Assembly (NCBI GenBank): GCA_008802785.1
Contig: VUYT01000035.1
Coordinates: 1-64,000 of the forward strand
Reading direction: 5' to 3'
Source: Symmetrospora coprosmae
Taxonomy: Eukaryota > Basidiomycota > Cystobasidiomycetes > Symmetrosporaceae
DNA: 64,000 nucleotides
Shown here: in pieces, positions 1 through 10,737 of the stretch
Position numbering within the stretch: position 1 is the stretch's first letter
Layout: each line of letters begins with the position of its first letter
Notes under the pieces: model-generated
What the model was told of the DNA's origin: nothing
What the model saw: the letters and a program-made list of their open reading frames with translations, nothing else
Databases searched by the model: none
Program-made: the position numbers and the translations under genes

Positions 1-538
1 GGTGGGTTCGAGGTGAGATATCGGATGGCGCTGGGGCCACGCGGTGGATGACAATGAGCGTGTGTGGAGCGTGCAGAGTAGAGCTGTGCTGTGATGTGGA
101 ATACCCCGTGTGGGAGGAAGGGAGGAAGGGAGGAAGGGAGGAAGGGAGGAGTGAGGCAGCCTCATCGTCGTCGACGCTGTACTGTACCTACCTAGAGCGA
201 GCATTGTTCGACCAGCTCCAACCGGGACATGGTGATGCACAATCAAGCACTACTGCGAGAATGACGCGCTCATGAGCAGGCGCAGTCGCAGTCGCAGTCG
301 CAGAAGCAGGCTAGGCGCATAACAGTCAGTGTCGTGCACACATATCGTCACCGGGCGGCAGAGGTGGACGGGACGGACGTGTACAGAGGGGACACTGCGC
401 GTCACAGGAGTCGTCGAGGCCATAGAGAGGGAGACCAGCACGAGCAGGAAGCATAGGGGGACAGGACAGGACAGGATAGCATAGCATCGGGACACCAGAC
501 TGGCCCAGCTGCGTGATCCGACACCGACCCCGAACACG
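1..538. promoter_or_regulatory. Upstream region of the first gene with a G-rich repeat
   Basis: No gene is visible. The stretch holds a purine repeat at 112-146 (period 8, unit GGGAGGAA) and a short CAGTCG-type repeat at about 281-303. It probably serves as the promoter and 5' leader of the gene starting at 539. Small open frames here look like chance. Confidence 0.4.
112..146 (+). repeat. GGGAGGAA tandem repeat, G-quadruplex-capable
   Basis: Five GGG runs begin at 112, 120, 128, 136 and 144, each separated by AGGAA. This satisfies the usual four-tract quadruplex rule with 5-nt loops. It lies about 400 bases upstream of the ATG at 539. Whether it folds or regulates anything is inference. Confidence 0.7.
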
Positions 539-2736
539 ATGGACCCGAACCTCCCGGCGCCGCCGTTGCGGTACACTGCTCAGCCGCAGCAGCAGCAGCA
601 GGCACTAGGCCACTACAGGTTCAGCGTCGCAAGCACCTCGACGACGCTGTTCACCTGCTCAGAGGAGGACGAAGACGAGGACCGTCCCGTTCGGGCAGCG
701 TCAGCAGCACAAACAAGAAAGGGCTCGTCAAGCCGCGCTTTGCTAAGGAGTAGCAGTCGAGGCAGCCTCAAGGGCAAGGAGAGAGCAGAGCCGGAGCTCG
801 AGCTCGAGCTCGAGCTCGAGTCAGTGGAGGATGCGCTGGTGCTGCCAACGCCGATCCGCATCCCCTTGGCGATGGACACGGATCAGGCCGAAGGAGATCA
901 GGCTTGCCAGCCTGTGCGTGTGCGGGACGAGCGTGCGTCAATCAGACACGGAGACGCTCCAGACGAGGACGCTCCCATAGACGAAGAAGACTGGCAAGAT
1001 CCATTGCACGTCCACGAAGACGACAAAGACCCCATGGACCGCCTCATACGCATGAGCAGCTCGCTCCTGCGCGTCTCGAAGTCCATCCTCGGCAATACCA
1101 AGCGGCTCAGCGTGTCCGAGAGCGCGTGGAAGCGGGTGTGTGCAAACTGTTGGATCTGCCGCTAATTCTGTACGGATGCCGCCCGCTGACTGAAGCGTCT
1201 GGTCATCTGCGCTCCTGGCGTTCCTCGCAGACCGCCGCATACGGCGAAGAGACCGAGCTGCAGCGCCACCTCGACACGCTCGAGACGCAGGACCGCTACT
1301 TGAACCTGATGAGCAGCGACGCGCACGCAATCGTGCACTCTCCTCAAGACGGAGGAGCCTCGCCCTCCTCGATCGGCCTCGCGCCGGCAAGGTCAAGCTC
1401 GCCGCTCGCCCGCCCACTGCACGTCCCTCCCGGCAGATTGCGCCCGCGCACGTCGCGCAACAGCATATCCGTGGCGTCAAGAGCCAGGACAATGTACATA
1501 CATGCGGAGGCTTCGCCGTCCGGCGCGGGGGCGTCGGCCGTAGACGCGTATCTCGGGGCTGGCCCGCCTTCCTCGAGCCTGGAGATGGACGCGGAGGGCG
1601 GCCCGCAGGCACCGCAACCGGCGCGCGACTCTGAGCTTGCGGTACACCAGCATGCCCCGTCGGCGAGATTCCCAATTGCCCGCAAACCGGACAGCCGACC
1701 CGAGCGTGCGCTCTCGCCTTCCGCAGAGAGCAATACCTCCTCGTCGTCCACCACCGCGCCTTCGACGTTCTTCTCGTCGCTCTTCTCGCGCTCCACTGGC
1801 CGGGCGAGCAGCAGTGCCGCCAGCAGCGGCGCTGTTCGACCATTCGCCGAGGCATCGCCCATCGCTTCAAGCACGGCGTCCACGCCAAAGGCTGAGAAAA
1901 GGGCGACCTTGAGTCCAGCGTCCGGATCAAGACACGGAGACCAGTCGGCGGATGTACCGAAGCACGCAGCGGACCGAGCGGACCTCCTTACACCGCCTCA
2001 TTCAGCGCCATCGAGCGCCAAGGACGCAAAGTCGCTGCTGGCCGCGCTGGCAGCCTCGGCGTCACCATCACCATCGCCCGCGTTCTCGCCAGCCCCCTCT
2101 TCCGCCACTGGCTTGCCATCGTCCTCGCCACTGGCAGGCAGCACTTGTCAAATCAGCCCGCCGTCGGCACAGCACGGTGCCCATGCCTCCCTCTCTCCCA
2201 ATGCCCGCACAGGCTCAGTCAGCGCAGGCCCAGGCGCTGGTCCCACCACTGCCGTCAGTGCATCGGCGCAACTGTCTGCCGTTCACAGCGCAAACCCGCA
2301 CCTCACGCTCGCGCGCTCGTCCGCCCCTCCGACACAGAACGGGCCGCAGGCGCAGGGCACAGGCCGCGCAATGAACAATGGCGGCAGGCCAAGGCACCGC
2401 GCGTCACTCTCGGAGACACTGCTGAAAGCGTCGTGGAGTGCGTTCGGCGCGCCTGCGCCTGCTGCATCTCCAACGGCGGCAGGGACATCCACTTCAGCGT
2501 CCGGATCCGCAACTGCATTGGCAGCCTCGTCGTCTCCACTTGCGTCTGCGGATGCACTTGCGGGTGCACCACCGCCACGTGGACATAGGCGGAGCAGGGC
2601 TAGCTTGGCATCTGTCCAGCTTGCGCCCCCTGCTGACGGCTCAAGCGCTTCGAGCTGGGTCAGTAACGTGCCCATGGGCGGGCAGCTGCGGGCGAGTGAA
2701 CGCATACGAGGGAGAGAGCTGTCTGCGCCTGGCTAG
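539..2736 (+). CDS. Ser/Ala-rich protein of unknown function (700 aa, 2 exons)
   Basis: Exons 539-1135 and 1231-2736, joined in phase 0 across a 95-nt GT-AG intron (donor GTGTGT, acceptor TCGCAG). The first 200 residues are acidic and carry the best candidate for a folded part: a segment around residues 165-225 with SLLRVSKSILGNTKRL, which could form an amphipathic helix, followed across the splice by a charged stretch containing ETELQRHLDTLETQDRYL that looks like a short coiled coil. The remaining 450 residues are Ser/Ala/Pro-rich and low in complexity. A perfect GAGCTC tandem repeat (794-820) encodes alternating Glu-Leu. I recognise no domain. A disordered regulatory or scaffold protein is possible, but that is a guess. 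Start chosen as the first ATG of the long open frame. Confidence 0.72.
794..820 (+). repeat. GAGCTC hexamer repeat inside coding sequence
   Basis: Four and a half perfect GAGCTC units in the first exon of the Ser-rich gene, read as Glu-Leu repeats. A length-variable microsatellite of this kind would change the protein without shifting its frame. Confidence 0.75.
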
Positions 2737-3102
2737 GCCGCTTGGGCTCCGCTTCGATTTTACCCTTTGCAGCTTTCACGCATTCGCGCTGGGGGGATGA
2801 TTCCTCATGTAGCATACGGGATTACTGCGGATGCTTGAGGCTTTGCGCACTGAAAGTAGTTGGGGTATAGGTAACCATGGCCCCGGTGACCGTTTAATTC
2901 GCTACAACGACGAGCAGGGCGTAACGCGACGCGGGACGATACAAGGACAGGACATCAACATTGTCTGAAATCGAGGCTTGCCGGCTGCGAGAAGTGGGCA
3001 CCGAGCTCGAAGTGAGCTAGCGCCGCGCTCCGGGCCATCGTGGGTTGACTGCAACTCACCGTCACTTGCAGCGTGCGCAGAACTCTCTGTATTCCCCTTG
3101 AC
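2737..3102. other. Convergent 3' intergenic stretch, no gene seen
   Basis: It lies between the stop codons of two genes pointing at each other. No supported open frame, RNA gene or repeat was found. It presumably holds both 3' untranslated regions and polyadenylation signals. Confidence 0.4.
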
Positions 3103-4072
3103 TCACTTGCCATAGCGGCTCTGGCTGCCACTTGAACGTGCGAAGAGCGCTTGGCCCTCCTCCTCCGTAAAGAGGACCTCGGTCATTGCAGCGCGCGCCT
3201 CTGTCTGCCAGCGGTTCACGAAGCTCTCCAAAAGGATGAGGGCTGCGTAGTCGTCGTTGGTCAGGTAGCGCAGGCGTAGCTTTGCGCGGACAAAGGGAAA
3301 GACTACGCTGATGTGTGGCGACAGGATGGCGGCTGAGCCGTAGAGTTCGAGGACAATCGCCAGGTCCTGTAGAGTGTGCGTAATCATCTCCTGATAGTAC
3401 AGACGCACAGGTGAGTCGTTCCGTCCCAAGTTGGATCTCGACACAGTCGAACGCTGTCCTGCCTTACGATGATCGCATCCAGCTGCATCCGGGCGTACCT
3501 CTGCCGCGAGTCGGAGCGCGGCAGTATGGGATTGGGATAGAGATGATAGTCTGACTCCACCTTGACGACGCTCTTGAATACTGGAGTGAGCCAATATGCG
3601 AGCCAGTCGCAGTTCTCCTTCCAGTCCTTTGCGGTTTCGGGATGGGCGACAGCTGGTCGGAAGTCATCGAGGATGTTCTTCGGAGGAAACGCCGCCTCGA
3701 CAAGCGACTTGGCGAGCATGCGCGCGTGTAGCGTACAATGAATGGAATTGCAATGCAATGCAGAGCGCTCACAACGACGCACGTTGAGGCGCAATGTCGG
3801 GAGGAGAAGGTCTCCGAGGAGGGGCGGCGTGGCACGGCGCTGGGCGGCTCTCCGGCCATCACGCTGGGTCCGGTCAGAATCGCCATATAGGGCACGCAGA
3901 TGAGAGTGAAGACGAGAGCATGGGCTAGAATCGCAAGAGATAGGAGCGCCAAGTGGTTCGCTCCCTGCACACCCTCTCCCTCTTTCCTCCCGTTTCTGCT
4001 CCATCGCATCACGAGGTCACAACACTCGCACATGATGGAGTGGACGACAGTACTCAGCGTCGCCAACACCAT
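3103..4072 (-). CDS. Small membrane-anchored protein of unknown function (275 aa)
   Basis: Exons 4072-3773, 3707-3468 and 3390-3103, all joined in phase 0 (donors GTGAGC and GTAAGG, acceptors CCAAG and ATCAG). The N-terminal part holds a hydrophobic segment around residues 39-63 (LALLSLAILAHALVF...) that should span a membrane. The rest is a mixed, probably folded domain with the recognisable strings DWLAYWLTPVF, ESDYHLYPNPILP and LTNDDYAALILLESFVNRW. I recognise no family. The gene lies 101 bases downstream of the CWC2 stop on the same strand. Exon 1 is the least certain part: the stretch ahead of the hydrophobic helix is basic and unconserved-looking, and a small plus-strand frame overlaps it (see 4032-4160). 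Confidence 0.55.
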
Positions 4073-4160
4073 CTGTTCCGCAGTCCTTATACTGCTGGGC
4101 GCGGTCTTCACTTTCTTCAAGTATTACTCCAACATTGTCCCGGAATTGCAGCTCAGCTGA
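4032..4160 (+). CDS. Possible 42-aa single-helix membrane peptide, antisense to the upstream gene
   Basis: An ATG-ATG start is followed by a compact frame with one clear membrane helix (VANTICSAVLILLGAVFTFF, then basic KYY). Third codon positions are strongly C/G, as in the real genes here. It overlaps exon 1 of the minus-strand gene at 3103-4072 and ends 13 bases before the CWC2 stop. It could be a real small protein, the last exon of an unseen gene, or a chance mirror of minus-strand coding sequence. The call is weak. Confidence 0.25.
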   Translation: MMEWTTVLSVANTICSAVLILLGAVFTFFKYYSNIVPELQLS

Positions 4161-4173
4161 TTTGCCAGCTGCA

Positions 4174-5592
4174 TCATGCCGCCGTTGCCTTCGCCGCGGC
4201 CGCCAGCGCTTTTGCCTGTTTCTGCTTCCGCAACGCTGCTGCCTTCTTCAAGCTGTCAAGTGCAGAGCCCGACAGCAAGCCTTTTGCCTCACTCGGCTCC
4301 CCTGTCCGCGTCTTCTTGGCCGCCGGCTCCGCCCCGTTGCCGTTGCCATTTCCACCCAGAGTACCTCGAGCACGCTCCGCCTCGAGTGCCGCGCGCTGTT
4401 CCGCAGGGAGCGAGCGCACGTCGCCGGCCTCGTACGCGATCTGCTGTGGCTCGACCAGGCCCTCGAGCTCGTCCATGCGGCGCACGGCGTCGATGAACTC
4501 CGGGGTGAGCTTGGTCCCGATCCCTTGCTGCCCGATGCGGACGAGGCGCTTGTATTCAAAGACTTTGGCGCGCGGATTTGGGTCCTCGGTGGCCCAGCTG
4601 CGTTCAACGCAGAGGTAGTATGCCAGGTGAGCCGGCTGCACAAACTCTCGCGGCTGGGAGGAGGGAAGAAGGGCGAAGAGCCACTCACCGGACATTGAGC
4701 ACCTCGTCGTGGTCTGCACTCTGGTTCATCATTGCCTCCTTTGCAAACTGCGCCGACAGCTCGCTGTAGTACGTGACGAATCCGACGCCTTTGGCCTGGA
4801 GCGTCTTTATGCGCTCAATGTCGCCCCACTCGTCAAAGTGCTTTACGAGGACATTTTCCATCCCGTTGCCAGAGTGCAGCTTGCCAATGTAGAGCGTGCG
4901 GTTCTGCCGGCCAAACGAGCCGACGCCGCCCATGTCGTCCCGGTAGTCGGAATGCTTTTCCCGGCCAAAGACGTCGAGCGATGCGTCGGGGAGGACGGCG
5001 TCCGACATGGGGAGGCGGTGCAGGTACGTGCATTCGGAGCTGCGAAGAAAGCGTGCGCGACGTTGTGCATCGCATCGCATCGGCGTCAGCTTAGACGCAG
5101 ATTGACTATTGTGAATGTGCCGCCCGCACCCACCCCTTTGGACAACAGCCCCTTGCAAAGTACAGGCAGCAGTAGTGGTTCCCGCTCGTGTCTGCGCGGG
5201 TGTAGCCCATGTCCCTCTCGATGTTGCACCGCGTCTGGCTCTTCTCCTTTGCGTTGTAGCTGTCGTACCGGTCTCCTCCGGCCCCTGTGTGCAATACATG
5301 TCAATCCTCTCCAGCACGAGCACGGAGGGGCGGACCGCGGACCAGGCCACGCACATTTGTTGTACCAGACGTTGAATGTCTGGCCATTCTGGGCAGGCTG
5401 CTTCTTCTCTATCTCGTCCACGCCGACCTGCTTCCGCGCTGGCCGACGCTTGATTGTGCGTCTGACGACCTCGTCCTCTGGCTGCTGGCGCGGCTGCCGC
5501 TCCGAGGTGGGTGCCGTCGTCGCGGACGCGGACGCAGCCATTGACGTTGATCCCTCTGCTGTCATTGCTCCTGCTGCTGCTGTCTCTGCCAT
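4174..5592 (-). CDS. CWC2: Pre-mRNA-splicing factor Cwc2 (387 aa, 4 exons)
   Basis: Exons 5592-5355, 5284-5134, 5039-4689 and 4597-4174; every junction is GT-AG and rebuilds a conserved Cwc2 string (NKWAGGDRYDSYN, CCPKGSECTYLHRLP, LNVRWATEDPNP). Cwc2 is a spliceosome NineTeen-complex partner that contacts the U6 snRNA near the catalytic centre (known of the family). In order there is an acidic N-terminal tail, the torus segment with FNVWYNKW (about residues 70-85), a CCCH zinc finger (CCLYFARGCCPKGSEC...H, about 110-135), an RRM with RTLYIGKL and GVGFVTYY (about 165-245), and a Lys/Ala-rich tail with a Gly-Asn repeat. Length is normal for the family. It is divergent from the NDUFB8-type gene over 223 bases, so promoter elements may be shared. 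Confidence 0.95.
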
Positions 5593-5815
5593 ATTCTAGT
5601 AGTTGTGGCTGCAAAGAAGACGTGAGTGAGAGCAACAGCAGCAGCAGAGGCAGAGGCAGGGGCAGGGCGAGACGGGAGTGGATGAGCACAGAGAGAGGAG
5701 AGCGAGCTACACCTACCCTCACCTCTCACTCCCTCGCCGACACTCGCACATATCAGCAGTATAGCACACCCTCGCAGGAGAGCATAGCATAGCATAGCAT
5801 CATCCACCGTCCGCC
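5593..5815. promoter_or_regulatory. Divergent promoter between CWC2 and the NDUFB8-type gene
   Basis: 223 bases separate the two start codons. The stretch contains AGCAGCAGCAG and AGGCAGGGGC-type repeats and a CATAGCATAG run just before the plus-strand ATG. A shared bidirectional promoter is inferred from geometry only. Confidence 0.45.
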
Positions 5816-6776
5816 ATGTCCCTCCCCGTGGCCGTCCTCGCTCGCCGCAGCCGCAGCCGCCTCGTCGCTGCTGCTGCTGCCCGCACCACCCTGCGCCTCC
5901 AGCCCCAGTCCCAGCCGCATGCAGCCAGCAGGATCAGGACCAGGCTGGCAAGCACGAGCGTGTCCCCACTCGAGCAGCAGCCAATGGTCGTCCCCACCCC
6001 GGACGAGATTGCCAACGATGTCCAGCTCGCAGGGCTCGGCTACCCGCAGCTGCCCCAGGTCAGCCGCCAGCTGAGACCCGCAAAGAACGGATGGTGGGAT
6101 CCACAAGAGAGGTGCAGTCATCCAGCATGAGCACGGGATGCGTGGGTCTGTCTGTCCGCTTCGCTTCGTGCTGATGCACTTCGCCGCCTGTCTGTCTCGT
6201 CCGTGCTACAGGGTCAACTTTAACGAGACGGTCAGTCGCCCTTCAGCCTGTCTTTGGGACTCCGGCACACAATCCACAGCCGCAGTCCGATAGCAAGACA
6301 CACGGGCTTTCACAGCTTCGTGTACCCGTGTAACCTGTGTCTGGAAGCTCACATTCTCCCTCGCCCCTTGTTCTTCCCCCCGCACGCAGCTTCCCGAGAA
6401 CGACGACACCCTGTCCATGTGGGCCCCGGACGTCCACAAGAAGCCCGCCCACCTCGCCGCAGCTCAGTTCGCCCTCGCCTCGGGCGTCATGGCTGCCTTT
6501 GCGCTGCTGCTCTACACTGTCGGCACCGAAGCTCCTGCTGTGCGTTGGCTATCTCTCTCTCTCTCTGTGCGCGCGCGCGGTCGTCGTCGATGTGCATTGT
6601 AGAAATCACCGGCTGACTTTCGCTCATGTCGGCAATGCGTCCTACAGGCCAAGCGGACATACCCTTACGACGGCCTCGTCAAGGAGTTGAGTGGAACAGA
6701 TGACCAGACGTACGCCGCAGTCATCAACGGCAAGGTTGGAGGCGAGGACGAGGACGAGGCGGAGGACGACGAATGA
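5816..6776 (+). CDS. NDUFB8: Mitochondrial complex I subunit, NDUFB8 type (197 aa)
   Basis: Exons 5816-6111, 6212-6230, 6390-6539 and 6648-6776. The second exon is only 19 nt, but phase and homology both demand it: the joined product reads NGWWDPQERVNFNETLPEND followed by LSMWAPD, the signature of this subunit. An Arg/Ala-rich N-terminus (residues 1-45) looks like a mitochondrial targeting peptide. A single membrane helix follows at about 130-150 (FALASGVMAAFALLLYTV), and the C-terminus is acidic. The family is an accessory subunit of the membrane arm of NADH:ubiquinone oxidoreductase. Its presence implies the organism keeps a proton-pumping complex I, unlike baker's yeast. Confidence 0.88.
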
Positions 6777-7120
6777 GCGGCCGATCTCAAGCTGAATGGC
6801 ATCCCGTGCGCCCCACCGAACTCAACCCGCTTCAGGCCTCGCGGACATGTGTACATCGTATATTTGATCTAGAACTGCCTCCGCCGAAAAGCTTTAGGGC
6901 ATGGCGCGTCAATCTGACAGCAGCACGCACGAAGAGAATGAACAAGACGGCCGATACACGTACTCGCGCGCCAGAACGACGAGCGAGCGAGCGGGCTTCT
7001 ATGTTGTTACAGACAACTAGGTAAGCAGGCACACATTCACACGCACATTGCACAAATGCAGGATCGCGGCGACGACTTCAGGAGGAAGAGGGCGAATTCA
7101 CGGCCAGCATGCGAGATCCC
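6777..7120. other. Convergent 3' intergenic stretch, no gene seen
   Basis: 344 bases between the stops of the NDUFB8-type gene and KCH1. It is slightly A-rich around 6930-7010. No supported coding or RNA feature was seen; it presumably carries both transcript ends. Confidence 0.4.
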
Positions 7121-7708
7121 TCACCGTCTCCGTCCATCCCCTTGACCGTACCGCTGTTGCTGCTGGTGCTGCTGGTATTGGTGAAGGTGGTGCCCCGGCT
7201 GTGCGCGCGCCTCGTCGACCTCCTCCTCGGCCTCGTCGAGCATGTCAAGCGGCTGCTGCCAGTACGGCCCCGCACTCTGCTGCCCCTGCCCGTGCCCGTG
7301 CCCGGGCCCGTGCGAGGCATAGCCGGGGTACTGCTGGTGACCGTGGTGCGCGCTGAGGCCCATGGCGCTCATGCGCGCCTGCCCGTCGTCGTCGAGGTCA
7401 AACGCGCCGTGCTGCGAGTCGGCGACACTGCGCCGGTCCCGGTCCTCTGGGTAGTATACGGTCGAAATCTCGCTGCGTCCGGCGAGGGACACGCCCCGGC
7501 CTTGCGGGTATCGCTGCTGCTGCTGCTGCTGCTGTGGCACGTGCATCTGCTGCTGCGGCGAGAGAGAGCGCGCAGTTCCTAGAGAGAGCGTCGGCTGCGC
7601 CATGAGGTCCCTCGAGCGCGAAGGCGTGTGCGAGCGCGACGGCGGATTGGACTGGTGGTATGGCAGAGCATTCGAATCGCGGCTGGCATACGCGCTGTAC
7701 GGGTTCGC

Positions 7709-7745
<37 letters not shown>

Positions 7746-9742
7746 AGATGTTGTTGTTGTGGCGAGAAGCGACCGCCACTGTTGTCTGGCGACATGGCGT
7801 AAGGCGGCTCGGCGTACGGGTGGTTCGGGTCGGGCTCGAAATAGCCCTGCTGATACTGCCGCGGTGTCCCGTCTTCGCTCGCGCCAATCTGCGGCGACGC
7901 ACGCTGCTTCTGATCGCCATAGTGGTACTGCCCGTATGCGCCGGCTGTACCACCACCACCACCACCAGGGGCAGCCGTGCTTGCTCCCGCAGACTGCTCG
8001 TTGCCAAACTGCGCCTGCATCTGCGAGTAGTACGCGTCCTCGTCCTCGTCGCCAATCTCCGTGCCGTTCTCGTGCGTGCGGTAGCTGGGCGCGCGGTTCA
8101 GGTCCAGCGTGCTCTGCGAAATGTCGCCCTCGCCGCCACCGCTGCGCACGGACAGGAGCGGGTCGCGCGACTTGATGCTCGCGCGGTCGTCCATTCCACC
8201 GCCGAGCATCGCTGCACCGCCGCCGTGCACAAGCGACGAGGCCGAGTCCTGCGGCAGCGTGTTGGTTGACGGGTACGCGTACTGCCCATAGGGCCCTGCC
8301 CCGCCACCGCCGCCGTCGCTGAGCTGGTAGCGCGGGTACCCGTTCGTGTCTGGCAGCGTCGGAACTGGCGGGTAGTTGTTGCTGTTGTACCCGCCGGCTT
8401 CGGAGCCGTAGGGCCGGTACCCCGCTCCCCCTGCGCCGCTCTTGAACGAGTGCCCGGCCTCGCTCTTGCCGTCACCATACAGCTCGGCGTCGTTCAGATC
8501 AATCGTCGGGAGCGTCGGCTGCGGCAGTGGAGCGTGCCCTTCCTTCCAACGACCTTTGTTGTCCTTGAGATGGCGAAAGTCGCCCGCCGCCTCGCGCTTG
8601 GCCAGTTCCTGCTCGCGCTGGACTCGCTTTTTCGTTTTCCGCTTCATGAGCTCGGCGATTCTGTCAATGCGGTTCAACACCTAGTCAGTTGTGCTGCACT
8701 GTCGCCTGCGGGTCTCTTCCAGGCTGCAGACTCGATGTAAGCCTACCTCTTGTCGATCTTGTGGCAGCAGTATTCCTTCAGGTTGCCCTGAATGTAGCAC
8801 AGCAAGGGCACATACATGACGGCGGCAATGGTGAGGAGGATGGCCGAGCCCGCCCACATGACGACGGTGAAGATCATGGTGCACAGCACGCCCGCGCGCA
8901 CAAAGCTGAAGTTGCCGTCTTCGTCGTTGTAGTACTTGCTCAGGTCGGTCGTGAAATTGAAGGCCTTGCCGAACGAGTACAGCGTCAAGCTGTTGATGAC
9001 TTGCCGCGGGGCGTCCGCGAGCAGCAAGCGCTTCCAGCCTGCGGCCGAGAGGGAGTATACTGACCGTCAGCCTGCAAGTACGCCCCCCGCTAGTACATGC
9101 ACGCATGTCTCCCGATAGGGTGACCCACCCTTGAAAGTGAAAAAGACGAAAAAGGCAAACTCGTCCTTCTTCTTCTTCGAGTTGTCGATCTGACTGAAGA
9201 AGCAGAAGTGATCATAGCTCTTCATGGTGTAGTAGTTGTTGGCCATGACGTTTGTGAATGCATAGCTGATGTCTCTGCTCCGGATGATCATGCGCGCTTT
9301 GCGGCTCTCCCATGCGAGGAGCAGGAACGAGAAGATGATGCATCCGATGAAGATCCACTTGCCAATGCTGAAGGGCACCGAGATGGCTTTGCTGTCGTCG
9401 GCCTCTGCGAGAATGTTGCCTGCCCACTGACCGTTGGCCAACATGGCAATCCCCGTGTAGATGTCCGAGATGTAGACGAGGACAGACTTGATGACAAAGA
9501 CGTAGACGAGCGTGTACCGCAGGCGCGTGAAGAAGCCCGTGGTGTGGTACTCGTGCACGTCGACAAAGTCAAACTGGCGAGCCGGGCGGAGCGGAGGTGC
9601 CGTGCGCGGGCGCGTTGGAGGTCGTAGCACTGGTGTCAGCCCCGTGGCAATCGCAACTCGGCGAATGTGAGTGCGTAGTTCGATGACGCACCTTGTGGTC
9701 CTGTACGACCTCTCGCTTCCATTTGGCTCCTGTGCAGCACAT
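7121..9742 (-). CDS. KCH1: Low-affinity K+ channel of the Kch1/Prm6 family (775 aa)
   Basis: Exons 9742-9692, 9573-9129, 9038-8747 and 8660-7121. The 17-residue first exon (MCCTGAKWKREVVQDHK) joins directly to FDFVDVHEYHTTGFF, the usual N-terminus of fungal Kch proteins. About 260 residues form the membrane domain with several helices (around YTLVYVFVIKSVLVYI, FIGCIIFSFLLLAW, RAGVLCTMIFTVVMW and AILLTIAAVMYVPLL) and conserved strings SYDHFCFF, DEFAFFVFFTFKGWKR and YCCHKIDKRIAELMKRK. The remaining 500 residues are a disordered Gln/Gly/Pro-rich cytosolic tail with two CAG-coded polyGln tracts. In yeasts the family supports K+ influx during pheromone or calcium responses. Yeast Kch1 is about 500 residues, so the tail is the long part here. 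Confidence 0.93.
7711..7745 (-). repeat. CAG trinucleotide tract in the KCH1 tail
   Basis: About eleven CTG units on the plus strand, read as polyGln on the coding strand. A smaller run lies at about 7510-7534. Both are in the disordered tail, so expansions should be tolerated in frame. Confidence 0.8.
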
Positions 9743-10737
9743 CGTGGCTGGCTGACCCTCCTCTGCTGTTGCTATCTATCTATCCGTGCCGGCCCTCCGT
9801 GTGTGCGCGCGCCAGCGTTGGATCTGCCGGTGATGCGATCAGGCAGTGAATGCACGACGAGTGTGCAGTCTAGCTTGCACGCGCTGGAGCTGAACGTGCG
9901 CTGCGCTGCTGCCCCTCCTGCAGCCTGATTTGCGCGCCTTGACAACGACGGCGATCCGACCGACGCCCGTCGAAAGCGCGTCTGTACTGAGACGGGATCC
10001 TCGCAGTTCTGAGCTGTCGAATGGCGGTACGACAGCGGGCGGAGATGCTCCACAGTGCGTGTAAGGTATGCGAGTGGAGCCAGACGGTGTATCCCCTCTC
10101 CGGTCGTCCCCGAATGCCTGATGTCGATGAGGGCGGTGGCTGCCAGTCCGTCCACGCGAGGCGGAGTACTCGCGCTACGGTAGTGAGCGTTGAAAGGAGT
10201 GTGAAGTGAGACGAGAGGGCAGAGTCCCGCCCTGCTTTGAATGGACTGTACTGTGCTGAGCTGCGCTGCACTGCACGATACGCTTCAAATGGGGAGATCT
10301 GGCGTGTGGTCGTTGGTCGACCCTGCATGCGCGCCTTGTTGCGTGCTGTTGTCACTCGCTGCTCCCGGACCAGATAGATCTGGATAGACCAGGGGACTGC
10401 GCCGCGCACGTCACCTCGTAACAGTATTACGCCAGCAGTAGTGATGCATTACGCATGGCAGTTTGCACCCACACATGCTCCCGCAGTGTCGCTCGGCCTT
10501 CGGGTCGGACTCGGAGAGCTGCGCAGACACGCGCGCGCTTTTGCCACTTGACCACACCATGCACACCGATGCGATGCTCAAGAGTTTGACTGCAAAAGTA
10601 CAACGAAGATGGCCACACTACTACTGAAGAGACAAATTGGACCGAGTGGGAATAACGAATGTGATGTGGCCGTCTGGCGGCGTGACTATTTGGGTGCGAG
10701 AGCCAGAGAGACGGAGAGGGAGAGAGAAAGCGCCCCC
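9743..10737. promoter_or_regulatory. Long intergenic region upstream of KCH1, no gene seen
   Basis: 995 bases between the KCH1 start and the stop of the next minus-strand gene. I saw no supported frame and no tRNA. A CTAT microsatellite lies at about 9772-9783 and a GA-rich run at about 10707-10733. This is probably an extended KCH1 promoter plus the 3' region of its neighbour. Confidence 0.35.

Noticed and set aside
48-275. 75-codon open frame at the window start
   Set aside because: It runs through the GGGAGGAA repeat, has no recognisable content, and lies in a promoter position. Treated as chance.
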